A stretch of DNA of 64,000 nucleotides from the NCBI RefSeq assembly GCF_000238315.3, contig NZ_CP011924.1, positions 3,183,001-3,247,000 of the forward strand, given 5' to 3'. Origin of the DNA: Pseudoalteromonas piscicida (lineage in GTDB: Bacteria; Pseudomonadota; Gammaproteobacteria; Enterobacterales; Alteromonadaceae). Made by a program: the position numbers and the translations under genes. Position 1 is the stretch's first letter; every line of letters starts with the position of its first letter. The notes beneath the pieces are model-generated. The model saw nothing but the letters and a program-made list of their open reading frames with translations. It was not told the origin of the DNA and made no database searches. Positions 46,501 through 55,325 of this stretch are shown here, in pieces.

Positions 46501-48586
46501 TTTCCGCGGAGGAAAGGTTGTGGCTGTCATACTGTGAGAATAAATGTGTAGTACCCTGGTTGGTTTCCGCCACGTGATCAAGGGACACTATAGTACCTTT
46601 AAAATCACTTAATACCGAATCAAGATGCGATTGGCTAAGTACTACCTCTAATGAAGCATCATCAAACATGTAGCTCAAACGTGATTGAGGGTAATCAGGA
46701 TCTAGAGGGACATACGCAGCTCCCGCCTTTAGGATTCCCACAATACCAATCACCATTTCTAGTGAACGCTCTACACACAAACCGACAAAAGTATCAGGGC
46801 GAATATCATGGTTTGCACGCAGGTAACGCGCCACCTGATTCGCTTTTTCATTAAGCTGCTGATATGTCAGAGCTTGCTCATCAATGACCACAGCAATATT
46901 ATTTGGGTGCAACTCCGCCTGTTGTTCAAATAGCTCATGAATACAATGATCTGTTGAGCGAGTAAGTTCAGAGTCATTGATACTATGTACCAATTGGTGT
47001 GTCTCTGAGTCACTTAACATCGCAATTTCCGACAGAGCAACGCCACGGTCACTTTGCAATGTAGAGATCTCGGTTAACAAGCGGCATAAATGTGCATTTA
47101 GTTGCTCAATATGATGCGCTGAGAACAGGTTCAGATCGTAAGTCCAGCGAAGTCCAACACCTTGCTCACTTATATTTAGGTCAATATCCAAATCAAATTT
47201 CACTTGGATTAAATCAGAGGCATTCGCCTGTAACTCAACACTTGGTAGAGAAAAAGCATCCATTCCACCATCATCAATGCCATAACTCGTACTCGTCGTC
47301 ATCATAATTTGAAATAAAGGGTTGTAGGCTTTGCTACGCGGCACCTTCAGATGATCAATGAGTTGTTCGAACGGAACATCTTGATTAGTTTGTGCACCTA
47401 GATGCACTGTTTTAATATGGCTAAGATAGTCTGCCAATGTTTTATGTGCTGTATTTGTACGCAATACCAATGTATTGACGAAAAAGCCTATAAGTGATTC
47501 AAGCTCACTTTGCTTACGGTTCGCAACAGGTGTACCAATAACGATGTCATTACTATTACTATGGCGAGATAGCAACAGTGCTAAGGCACCGTGAAGAAGC
47601 ATAAATGGAGTCAATTCATAAGCCTTGGCAACCGCTAACAATTTCTGTGCGATATCCTCAGGTAGCGAGCCCCGCACAACATCCGCCTGTTGCTGCTTAG
47701 TAACTGGCCGTGTTTTGTCTAGCGGTAACGAGTGTACCGCAGGCGCTTCATCTAACTGGGTTTGCCAATAACTCAGCTGCTTTTCAAGTACGTCACCTTC
47801 CAGATAGTCTTTTTGCCACTGAGCATAGTCTGCATACTGCACATCAAGTGGCGGCAACGGATTAGGTAGCTGCGCGTGGTATGCATGGTAGAGCGTAACA
47901 AACTCTTTAGTCAGCACTTCCACGGACCAGCCATCAGATGCAATATGATGCATGTTAAATAGCAGCACACCGGTATCCACCGTTTTCTTCAAGAAACTAA
48001 CTCGCAACATTAAGTCAGACTCAAGATTGAAAGACGTGGTTATATCCGCATCCATTCTTTGTGTCACAGCATCAGTTAACGCATTACCACTCAAATGACT
48101 CAAATCTTCGACTTGAATTGTAAAGTTAACTTCGTCCATAGTGTGGATCTGCTGAACGATACGACCTTCATGTTCAACATATACTGAGCGGAGTACTTCA
48201 TGGCGCTCTATGATTGTAGCAAATACTTGATGAAGCACTTGTAGATTCAGCTCACCTTTAGTATCAAATGCCATGGGCATATTGTATTCTGGCGAACCAC
48301 TCTGGAGATTATCAATAAACCACAAGCGTTGCTGGGCAAAAGAAATATCAGCTTTCCCATCTACCCGCTTTGCAGCCTCAATTTTCCTATTATTATCACG
48401 CTTAGTATAAATCGCATCTAATTGCTCAAGATAAGCAACCAAACTCGCTTTGTGCTCTTTGATTAGCGTTCGAAATTCTTCTGTGATCGCACCTTTTGGC
48501 GCTTTTGCTTTAAGCTGATTGCTTTCGTCTAGATAAAGATCGATATCTGATTTAGCTAATGTATTTAGTATTGTTTTCGCATTCAT
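40529..48586 (-). CDS. Hybrid NRPS-PKS, C-A-T-KS-AT-KR-ACP (module 4 plus ketide extension)
   Basis: A 2685-residue hybrid. TubC-like docking domain, LCL-type C (HHIASDGWS), A (YTSGSTGQPKG near 705) and T (GGNSL near 1102) add residue 4. The PKS part has KS (Cys in TACSSS near 1334, plus EAHGTGT and NIGHL), AT (GHSIGEY near 1782 with HAFHS near 1880, indicating malonyl-CoA), KR (TGGLGNIG near 2318 and SAYAAGN near 2480, active by motif) and ACP (GGDSL near 2613). No DH, ER or methyltransferase was seen. This predicts a gamma-amino-beta-hydroxy (statine-like) unit. Pocket code DSALIAEVWK is unassigned, probably hydrophobic or aromatic. ATG at 48586 directly follows the preceding TAA and is preferred over 48622. 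The tail is EEGVF. Confidence 0.94.
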   Translation of the reverse strand: MNAKTILNTLAKSDIDLYLDESNQLKAKAPKGAITEEFRTLIKEHKASLVAYLEQLDAIYTKRDNNRKIEAAKRVDGKADISFAQQRLWFIDNLQSGSPEYNMPMAFDTKGELNLQVLHQVFATIIERHEVLRSVYVEHEGRIVQQIHTMDEVNFTIQVEDLSHLSGNALTDAVTQRMDADITTSFNLESDLMLRVSFLKKTVDTGVLLFNMHHIASDGWSVEVLTKEFVTLYHAYHAQLPNPLPPLDVQYADYAQWQKDYLEGDVLEKQLSYWQTQLDEAPAVHSLPLDKTRPVTKQQQADVVRGSLPEDIAQKLLAVAKAYELTPFMLLHGALALLLSRHSNSNDIVIGTPVANRKQSELESLIGFFVNTLVLRTNTAHKTLADYLSHIKTVHLGAQTNQDVPFEQLIDHLKVPRSKAYNPLFQIMMTTSTSYGIDDGGMDAFSLPSVELQANASDLIQVKFDLDIDLNISEQGVGLRWTYDLNLFSAHHIEQLNAHLCRLLTEISTLQSDRGVALSEIAMLSDSETHQLVHSINDSELTRSTDHCIHELFEQQAELHPNNIAVVIDEQALTYQQLNEKANQVARYLRANHDIRPDTFVGLCVERSLEMVIGIVGILKAGAAYVPLDPDYPQSRLSYMFDDASLEVVLSQSHLDSVLSDFKGTIVSLDHVAETNQGTTHLFSQYDSHNLSSAETGLTSNNLAYVIYTSGSTGQPKGVMIEHQSLVYSTVCRFDIYEEFSSFLLISSMSFDSSIAGIFSSLTSGAKLCLLSAHKKADTNYIVSQLKRHEISHLLMVPSFYDLILNEVDSTALPALRGAIVAGESCSKNVVEKHYQKFALTGVKLFNEYGPTEASVWSSVALLKCDETVSIGKALPGKSLFIMHNDMLVPYGSVGELYIGGQGLARGYLNRSDLTAQRFVANPFYQAGNQNSSKRLYKTGDLVRYLPDGNLEFIGRADDQVKVRGFRIELGEIEAQLEKLDCVNSALVTTYEIGGANQLVGYVKASDGMTDELPEHFTNKVRVLLGKRVPEHMIPSMIIPMTEWPLTANGKMDRKALPNPSEMASKDNFIAAANDTEQALVKVWCDVLQLDKVSVNSNFFEIGGNSLLSIKLQKAIQQHMEVDVELTDLFEYPTIGALAKFLSGEHDDGVEHGATLMTRSLTQECTDIAVIGMAGRFPDATNVDQFWQNISAGKESITFFTDEELVAAGVAPAMLKDPRYIKSMDVLSGVADFDAKRFDYTPREAELLDPQHRLMLEVSSDALEHSGYGDHSKPQNVGVFVGVTDSAYLIENLLRNPDVVSSASQSLVASTSASFLATKLSYKLNLTGPSVNVLTACSSSLVNVHQACNSLLLNECEMALAGGARIASLKVDGYLYQEGGVNSADGHCRPFDIEATGTRGGSGGCVLLLKRLDKALADKDTIHAVIKGTAVNNDAAEKVGYMAPSISGQAAVIKQALKNANVEANSIQYLEAHGTGTKIGDPIEVKALKNAFATEQKGYCALGSVKANIGHLDVAAGAAGMIKVIEAMKHRQLPPTINYTQSNTQINFEQSPFYINTESKYWDCDTDQSRRAGVSSFGIGGTNAHVILEQAPEVEPSSSPRKTWLLPISAKSSSAVKAACENLRSYLATKADDQVNLHDIAYTLQVGRAQYEYSTHISCSSLEDAITQLDSHPKVVRNEADDRSVVFMFPGQGAQYIEMAQQLYLNEPQFKSVFDQCADTISEQINVDLRAVLYPQLTGQLTPEAAQSLLAQTRVTQPALFAIEYSLATLMQSWGIKPDVMIGHSIGEYVAACLAEVFTVEDALKLVCARGSLMQQAQPGGMLSIAMPVEHLRPLLQLSDTCLAAVNSANNCVAAGSEQALMQLQALLIERGIDYRPLHTSHAFHSKMMDGILDEFSKVFERVELNAPKIRYVSNVSGKFITNEQAQNPEYWLAHLRGTVLFADGIETVLSDTNSLADQKIFVEVGPGRSLTTLVKKNRDAQQQVVLSVTRHANEAICDQQKLLSAVGSLWSHGVDIDWLALNLAQVGRRVPLPTYPFERVRYWVDAKTDSLTSVSSHGAKLAADKWWSVPIWKQSTAMKKAKAQLNTDKQHWLLIMDGHGVAEELASQLMLNGHTVYRAYSGEGFNRLDDQSFNIDIGNSQDYETLLEVINKEVQLDRVVHLLGVALTPTENMLSMTQFNQAQRYGAYSALYTVQAIVKAGLDDKLSIDFITNDVERVTGDETLNIGKSTIKGICKVAPQEYPELSCHHIDVHLNQATCDHAIAKLCQRLSLELHSQQRAPLVALRGNQRWEPDYETELIDTETPAAHRLVDGGVYFITGGLGNIGLLLAKYISQAVAAPKLVLVGRSEFPERAIWPSLLEGKVDPDLCKQIEQITQVEKSGAEVIILSADSANLQQMQDAMNFVESQFGAISGVIHAAGQLHGSMTALIETTEDDFEKQYRAKANGVIVLETLLQKRQVDFCILMSSLSSVLGGLGFSAYAAGNQFMDAFVQSKHEQGDERWVSVNWDGWSFTEATQDDFSMTPEEGIEAFSAMMSIAYYPQLVNSTGALEKRLSQWIDKKVAESQQALYERPDLESDYIAPRNEVEEKLVAIWQQVLGIEQIGIEDNFFDLGGDSLVVTRVISEIRKIFSVNESALSIKEFFEKPIISQLSEKIAAELENAEVESKKAQILEAGKAVEEGVF

Positions 48587-48587
48587 A

Positions 48588-51500
48588 TTAAAACTCGACC
48601 TCTTCAATTTCACAGTCAACACGTTGAGTTAATCGTTGTTGTAATTCTTTTTTCGTTATAATTACGTCGCAAAGTTGCGCCAGTTCACGGATATAAGGGC
48701 TCTCATATAGTGCTTGCAGCTCCAAAGTAATATCAAACTCCCTTTGGATATGGCTAAATAAACGCACCATCAGCAATGAATGGCCACCAATTTCAAAGAA
48801 GTTGGCAGTCGTACTGATCGAGCCCACTTCCTGATTCAATAGTTCAGCCCAAATAGCAACAAGGGCATGCTCAGTTTCAGACTCAGGCGCGGTGTACTCG
48901 CCAATGACAGCATTATTTTCTGGTTCTGGTAATGCGCGCTTATCTATTTTTCCATTAGGTGTCAGTGGCCAACTAGGTACCACAACCAAAGCACTTGGTA
49001 CCATGTAGTCAGGTAAATATGCTCCCAACAGAGATCTAAGCTGAGTAATAAAGTCGCTGTGGTTATCGGAATCAATAGCCTCACTTGGCTTCACATATCC
49101 AATAAGCACTTGTTGAGAATCAACTTCTCTCACCAGCACTGCAGCCGAGTCGACACCGTTCTGTTTCGTCAAATGCGCTTCAACTTCACCTGTTTCAATC
49201 CTAAATCCGCGGATTTTCACTTGGTCATCAACGCGACCGATATACTCTAAGTTGCCATCGTTTAAATAGCGCACTAAGTCACCGCTGCGATAAATACGTT
49301 CAACTTTGCCGAACGGCGAGGTAAATGTAGTGAATTTTTGCTCATTAAGTTCCGGTCTGTTCGGATAACCTCGGGTGACACCAACCCCAGCAATACATAG
49401 CTCCCCAACAGCCCCCATCGGCGCAGGCATATCGCCGTTCAGCACAAAGTGTTTAGTATTACTAATTGGTCGTCCAATAAGCACACTGCTACCACAAGTC
49501 TGTAGCGAAGCCTCATTACTAATAGTGAAGGTCGTACATCCCACCACCGTTTCTGTTGGTCCATACTCATTAATATATGACGCGTTGGGCAGGCAATGCC
49601 GCTGCCACTTTGCCACAACATTTGTCGTTAATTGTTCACCACCAATCACTAGGCTATGAGCTTGCTGACAAGGTGAGCTATCTTCAAATAAAGGGAATAA
49701 ACCATCTAGATGAGTCGGTGTTAGCTTAAATAACCAGCTATCTCCTTGTTCAAACAAATACCACGCTAATTGCTCGAACATGCTAAGCAAATCTTCAGCG
49801 AGTACGACTAATTGTTTACCTGATATAAGCGGAACAAATAAGCTGGTGACTGTTGCATCAAAGTTCAGCGGCGTACTCATTACAGCACCTTTATGACGAG
49901 GCTGTAAGTAATGCAGTCCATATGTGAGATAATTCACTACTCCATGGTGTTCTACTAATACGCCTTTAGGCTTGCCTGTAGAGCCTGATGTATAGATGAC
50001 GTAGGCCAGATGCTGAGGAGTTAGCTCAATCATTTTCTTATCTAGATTATGATCCGATAGGTGTCTAATCAGACTATAGCTCTCATGCTTTTCATCTAAT
50101 AATGTATCAAGCGTAAGTAGCGTACATGCGTCATTTTCGAATACAGATTGGAATCGACTTTGCGTCAAGATCAAAGTTAACTCCGCGTCATTAACCATAA
50201 ACTCTAAGCGATCCCTAGGGTAACTTGGATCAAGTGGTACATAAGCGCCACCCGCTTTCAAAATCGCTAAGATAGCAATTATCATCTCTGGCGATCTTTC
50301 AACACTGAGTCCGACCAAGGTATCTGGTACCACTTTACAGCTTTCGACTAAATAGCGAGCAAGTTTGTTGGCTTTGTCATTTAGCTGCTTGTATGTCAAC
50401 TGTGACTGTTGATACTGAATTGCTATCCGCTCTGGATATTGCTCTGCCTGTATTTCGAATAACTCGTGAATACAGCAGGTGTCATCGTACTCGACTTTCG
50501 TATGATTAAAATCATCTAATAAAGTGTTAAGCTCAGCCTTTGGAATAACCGATACTTGCTTTAACTCTACACTCTTTTCAATACTGGTGAGAATGTTAGT
50601 CAACGCCTCGATAAAGTAGCTGTGCAATCTCTTTGCGCAAACGCCATTGGCTGTTTGCACCGTCACATTAAAAGCGCCCGAAAGGTCGTAATCATCAACA
50701 TTTACAAAGATTGAGTAGTTGTTTCTTTCGTGAGCGCCTAATACCTCCCAACCGTCAATAAATTCACCTTCGCCTTCCATTTCCAATGAATGGCGATAGT
50801 TCAGAACCGAGTTAAATAGGTCACCACCAAATGGCGTTAAATTAAGTACTGAAGAGAGTGGTGTTTGCTCAACATCAATTAGCGCTTGTAACCCACTGGC
50901 GACATCTCCAATCATAGAACGTACATTGGTCTTTGCGATCTGTACTTTGAGTGGTAGGGTGTTTATTGCCATGCCCATTGTTCTTTGCGTACTCGCAAAA
51001 TTATTCAATCGACCCGATAACACTGTACCGAATACCACTTCCGGCTCTCCCGTACATTGTGCTGCAACTTGTGCCCAAACCGTATGGAAAATAGCAGAGA
51101 TACTATGACCAAGATGTTTTGAGGTTTTACGAAGTTGCTCCCCGAGTGCCATATCAATACGGCCGCTGTAGGTATCCTCAGGTGCCGCTGTGGAGCCTGA
51201 AAATAATGTAGTTTTATTTTCCAAGTCACCTAGTAGTTCCTGGAAATACCCGATTCCTTGATCATCACTATTTTTCATCTTCGCATAGGCAACCATATTT
51301 CTATATGGTGTCGGTGTCAGTAAATGCTCATCATTGCCCGACATTACTGCGCTGAGCTCTTCAACAAGAATATCTAAACCAATATGATCAATGATGAGAT
51401 GATGATGCTCTACCAGCACAAGGTATTCATCTGACCCGTTGCTCTTGCCTACTTTCAACTGTAGCAGCGGCCCTTGGTGTAACGAAATTCGAGTAGATTT

Positions 51501-54500
51501 ATGCTGCTCCAACAGCGCACGACCTTCCGCTGTCGTGTCGTAGTTTTCTAACACGACATGTTCGACACAAAGCTCGCCCTGATTCAGTACAACCTGTACA
51601 GGCTCAGGTAACCCCTCCCAGAAAAATACGGTTCTTAACGTGTCATGACGCGCAACTAAACTCTGTAGCGCCGTAATTAATTGCTCTACCAACTCTGCAT
51701 TAGCAAGCTTTAAAGTAAAGGAGGTTAAGTATAAGTCTTCCGTTTTGTCCATTATATGGTGAAAAAGCATCCCCTCTTGTAACGGGCTTAAAGGGTATAT
51801 ATCCGCGATGTTTTCCTTGCCACCAGGGACTTTGCCAATAAGGCTAGACAGCTCGACATTATTTAAAGACACCATGTTTAGTTTTTCAACCGTGACATCT
51901 TTCGGAGCTATTATCTGGTTTTTTGGTGCCACAAACTCGCTATTCTCGCTATCAAGCTGTGTTACCTTTTTCGCTAACTGCTGGATTGAAATTGGCTGCA
52001 GAATATCCGTGATAGTTACAAACAACCCTTGTAACTTAAGCTGTGCTTGCACATTAAGAGCCAATAGCGAATGGCCACCTAATTCATAAAAGCTACTCGT
52101 AGTACTAATAACGTCATATTCTTGTTGAAGCACCTCAGCGTAAACATCAACTATCGCCTTTTCATACATAGTACATGGCGCGACATAGTTACCATAGCTA
52201 GATGCAATGTCAGGTTTTGGCAATGCTTTCTTATCAATTTTACCGTTTACGGTAAGTGGCCACTCGTTGACCACTGTAATTACACTGGGCACCATGTAAT
52301 CTGGAAGCATTGCAGCTAACTGATTTCTTATCTCAGAGCCTGTAGCCACTAAGTCTCTATTATCTAAGGATCTCACAGACTTAACATAGCCCACCAACTG
52401 TTGGCTACCGGCTATGTCTAAAGCCATTACTAGCGCGGAATCGACAGCTTTAAGGTCACTGAGTCTAGACTCGATTTCCCCTAATTCAATTCTAAAACCA
52501 CGGATTTTAACTTGATCATCAGCTCGTCCAACAAATTCGATGTTGCCATCTGCCAAGTAACGAACAAGGTCTCCTGTACGATATAGGTGTACTGAACTGT
52601 TTGAACTAGATTGATCATAAAAAGGGTTCTTTATGAAGCGCTCAGCCGTTAGTTCCTCCCGCTTGAAATAACCTCTAGCTAAACTAGCACCACCAACATA
52701 CAACTCCCCGATGCAACCAAAAGGAACTAAGTTTTGCTCCTCATCAAGAATATATGCAGTATTGTTATTGATAGGACGACCTATTGGCGCACCATGCTCA
52801 ACCGCCGATAGTTCGCAAGCAGTTGCGTATACAACAGCTTCTGTTGGCCCATATACATGCATCAGGCTAACATTTGGATAGGCTTCTTTGAAACGCTCTA
52901 CGTTTTTAACATCACAACGCTCCCCGCCAAATAATACTTGCTCTATCTTTGTATTAGCAAAAGCATTATTTTCCACTAATACATTAAACAATGCCGTGGT
53001 TGTAAATAGGTTGGTGATCCCATCACGCGAGATTTGAGTATGAAATTGCTGTGCATCAAGCGCAATATCTTGCGGATAGATATACAAAGAAGAACCATTA
53101 GTCAGACTAAAAAACAAGTCATACACAAACGCATCAAAAGCATGTGAGGATAAACTCGCCACTTTTGTTGATAAACCTACTTCGGCATACGTAGGTGAGG
53201 AAACAAATGCGACTACCCCGTGATGTTCAACCATCACTCCTTTTGGCTGACCTGTAGAGCCAGAGGTATATATCAAGTACGCTAAGCTATCTGCAGCAAT
53301 ATCTACATTCGGATTCTTTCGGCTGTATTTGTTACTAAGCACAGCTTCCGTATTTGCCACAATTTCATCAAGGGCAAGTATCGCTCCATTAAAGTGTGTC
53401 AAAGCAGAGCAAAGATGCGCCTGGCTTAAAATCAGACTAATGCCAGTATCCTCGCACATATACGTTAGACGCTCTTTTGGATAGCTTGGATCTAATGGTA
53501 CATAGGCGCCACCAGCTTTCAGAATAGCCAAAATGCCTACAACCATTTCTAAAGAACGACCAACACATAGTCCAACAGGCATCTCGGCACAAACACCGTG
53601 TTCCTCAATCAAATAGTGAGCCAGCTCATTCGCTTTTTCATTTAATGCTTGGTAGGTCAGCTGCTCACGACCAAATACCACCGCTACCTTCTCTGGATGT
53701 AACTCAGCTTGATGCTCAATTAGTTCGTGAATACAAGCAGATTTTGAAAATTCAGTCGCAGTTTTATTCAACTCCTCAACCAAAAAGTGGGTTTCATTGT
53801 CACTCAGCAGATCAATTTGTGAAAGCGCACAATCATCATGATCAGCTGCAACAAGTTGCTCTAACACGGCAATAAAATGAGTTGCCATTGAGCTAATAAA
53901 CGATTGTTCAAATAACTTAGTTGCAAAATGCCACTGACAAGAAATCTCACCTTTGCTTTCAACACAATTTAAATGTAGCTGAAGGTCTGTAAGCTTTTGC
54001 TCAGGATCTAGTATTTCAATATCCATACCGCCAAGTTGCTGCACGCTGGACTCAAATGCTGAGTAAGTAAACATCACTTGAGTTAGCAATTCATTATCCA
54101 GAGAAGATACTTTAAGGATCTCATTCAAAGGCAAAGCTTTGTGAGTCATGACCTGATTTAACATGTCCTGATATCTAGGTAATGCAAGCGCTAGCGTTTC
54201 TGATTGCGCACATTCAAAGCGGATTGGAAGCGTGTTAACAAAATACCCAACTAATGGTTGCAGTTCCGCTTCGTCTCTATTAGCAACAGGTGTACCTATA
54301 ACTACATCTTTTTGCTGGCTGTATTTGGTTAGTAGCAACGTAAATGCAAACTGGAATAGGGTATACATAGTTGTGTTGTATTTGTTACACAGCTGTTTGA
54401 GTGTCTTACCCAGGTGAGAAGCAACAGGTACTGTCACAGTCTCGGCTACCAACGGTGAATTATTGGTGTGACTAAACTGCGCAAGATTTAGTGACTCACA

Positions 54501-55307
54501 CTCCCCACTGAGATAAGTTGACCAAAACTCTCTGTCAATTTCCGCATTTTCGTGGCTGAGATAAAAATCCTGCCATAGGCTAAAATGTCCATATTCATGG
54601 GTAAGTGTTGGTAACTCGAATTCTTTACCATTCACCAGTGCAGTGTAAACAGAATTCAACTCTCTGTTGATAAGTTCAAGAGACCACCCATCCGTCGCTA
54701 TGTGATGGCATTTAATAAGAAGATAATGTACCTCTTCAGACTGGCTCACTACAGAAGCTTTTAGCAAAACATCTTTATCCAACGCGAATTCATGTTGTTG
54801 GAACTCACTGATAATCGTATCAAGCAATTGCCCTTGATCTCCTTCACCTGCCGAATACACAGGCAGCGAAAATGCCGGCTGAGATTGGCAAGTTGTGGTT
54901 GGTACACCATTGTTATCGTGATACGTCATACGTAACTGTTTATGCCTCATAACCAGTAGACGCAACGCTTGCTCCAGTACATCGGTATTTAATGTTCCGT
55001 GTAAGCGCAGGATACGAAAGAAATTATAAGGCTGTCCGGAAGTCAATTGCTCCAGTAACCACATCTGGCGCTGTCCTGTCGAGATAACACCCGTATCATC
55101 AAGCGCTTTATCAAAAATTGCTGATTTTTCTTTTTTCAGATCTAGCGTCTTAATGATGTCTATAAGCTGCTGTTTATTCTCTTTAATAAAGCTAATCTGC
55201 GCTTGTTGTAGCACGCCTTGCGGGGCATTAACTTTCAGTTGCTCATTGTCCACACTCAAAGCAACATGATTGGTGACACAATAGTCTAAAAAGGTACTAA
55301 TATTCAT
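48588..55307 (-). CDS. NRPS, C-A-T-(dual E/C)-A-T (modules 2 and 3)
   Basis: A 2239-residue bimodular synthetase: TubC-like docking domain (1-53), C (HHIATDGWS near 199), A (YTSGSTGQPKG near 680), T (GGHSL near 1079), a second condensation domain, A (YTSGSTGKPKG near 1772) and T (GGHSL near 2172). The second C domain opens with IYPLSPLQEGMLFHHIM and an HHIMDKTED segment, the pattern of dual epimerisation/condensation domains, so residue 2 should be D. Its condensation motif reads HHLIIDHIG. Codes by eye: DAYFLGVVYK for module 2 (branched aliphatic, Ile-like) and DATKVGEVGK for module 3 (Asn). The protein ends EIEEVEF, a possible docking tail. It lies 18 nt downstream of the exporter gene. Confidence 0.94.
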   Translation of the reverse strand: MNISTFLDYCVTNHVALSVDNEQLKVNAPQGVLQQAQISFIKENKQQLIDIIKTLDLKKEKSAIFDKALDDTGVISTGQRQMWLLEQLTSGQPYNFFRILRLHGTLNTDVLEQALRLLVMRHKQLRMTYHDNNGVPTTTCQSQPAFSLPVYSAGEGDQGQLLDTIISEFQQHEFALDKDVLLKASVVSQSEEVHYLLIKCHHIATDGWSLELINRELNSVYTALVNGKEFELPTLTHEYGHFSLWQDFYLSHENAEIDREFWSTYLSGECESLNLAQFSHTNNSPLVAETVTVPVASHLGKTLKQLCNKYNTTMYTLFQFAFTLLLTKYSQQKDVVIGTPVANRDEAELQPLVGYFVNTLPIRFECAQSETLALALPRYQDMLNQVMTHKALPLNEILKVSSLDNELLTQVMFTYSAFESSVQQLGGMDIEILDPEQKLTDLQLHLNCVESKGEISCQWHFATKLFEQSFISSMATHFIAVLEQLVAADHDDCALSQIDLLSDNETHFLVEELNKTATEFSKSACIHELIEHQAELHPEKVAVVFGREQLTYQALNEKANELAHYLIEEHGVCAEMPVGLCVGRSLEMVVGILAILKAGGAYVPLDPSYPKERLTYMCEDTGISLILSQAHLCSALTHFNGAILALDEIVANTEAVLSNKYSRKNPNVDIAADSLAYLIYTSGSTGQPKGVMVEHHGVVAFVSSPTYAEVGLSTKVASLSSHAFDAFVYDLFFSLTNGSSLYIYPQDIALDAQQFHTQISRDGITNLFTTTALFNVLVENNAFANTKIEQVLFGGERCDVKNVERFKEAYPNVSLMHVYGPTEAVVYATACELSAVEHGAPIGRPINNNTAYILDEEQNLVPFGCIGELYVGGASLARGYFKREELTAERFIKNPFYDQSSSNSSVHLYRTGDLVRYLADGNIEFVGRADDQVKIRGFRIELGEIESRLSDLKAVDSALVMALDIAGSQQLVGYVKSVRSLDNRDLVATGSEIRNQLAAMLPDYMVPSVITVVNEWPLTVNGKIDKKALPKPDIASSYGNYVAPCTMYEKAIVDVYAEVLQQEYDVISTTSSFYELGGHSLLALNVQAQLKLQGLFVTITDILQPISIQQLAKKVTQLDSENSEFVAPKNQIIAPKDVTVEKLNMVSLNNVELSSLIGKVPGGKENIADIYPLSPLQEGMLFHHIMDKTEDLYLTSFTLKLANAELVEQLITALQSLVARHDTLRTVFFWEGLPEPVQVVLNQGELCVEHVVLENYDTTAEGRALLEQHKSTRISLHQGPLLQLKVGKSNGSDEYLVLVEHHHLIIDHIGLDILVEELSAVMSGNDEHLLTPTPYRNMVAYAKMKNSDDQGIGYFQELLGDLENKTTLFSGSTAAPEDTYSGRIDMALGEQLRKTSKHLGHSISAIFHTVWAQVAAQCTGEPEVVFGTVLSGRLNNFASTQRTMGMAINTLPLKVQIAKTNVRSMIGDVASGLQALIDVEQTPLSSVLNLTPFGGDLFNSVLNYRHSLEMEGEGEFIDGWEVLGAHERNNYSIFVNVDDYDLSGAFNVTVQTANGVCAKRLHSYFIEALTNILTSIEKSVELKQVSVIPKAELNTLLDDFNHTKVEYDDTCCIHELFEIQAEQYPERIAIQYQQSQLTYKQLNDKANKLARYLVESCKVVPDTLVGLSVERSPEMIIAILAILKAGGAYVPLDPSYPRDRLEFMVNDAELTLILTQSRFQSVFENDACTLLTLDTLLDEKHESYSLIRHLSDHNLDKKMIELTPQHLAYVIYTSGSTGKPKGVLVEHHGVVNYLTYGLHYLQPRHKGAVMSTPLNFDATVTSLFVPLISGKQLVVLAEDLLSMFEQLAWYLFEQGDSWLFKLTPTHLDGLFPLFEDSSPCQQAHSLVIGGEQLTTNVVAKWQRHCLPNASYINEYGPTETVVGCTTFTISNEASLQTCGSSVLIGRPISNTKHFVLNGDMPAPMGAVGELCIAGVGVTRGYPNRPELNEQKFTTFTSPFGKVERIYRSGDLVRYLNDGNLEYIGRVDDQVKIRGFRIETGEVEAHLTKQNGVDSAAVLVREVDSQQVLIGYVKPSEAIDSDNHSDFITQLRSLLGAYLPDYMVPSALVVVPSWPLTPNGKIDKRALPEPENNAVIGEYTAPESETEHALVAIWAELLNQEVGSISTTANFFEIGGHSLLMVRLFSHIQREFDITLELQALYESPYIRELAQLCDVIITKKELQQRLTQRVDCEIEEVEF

Positions 55308-55325
55308 AACGCGATTCTTCTTATT

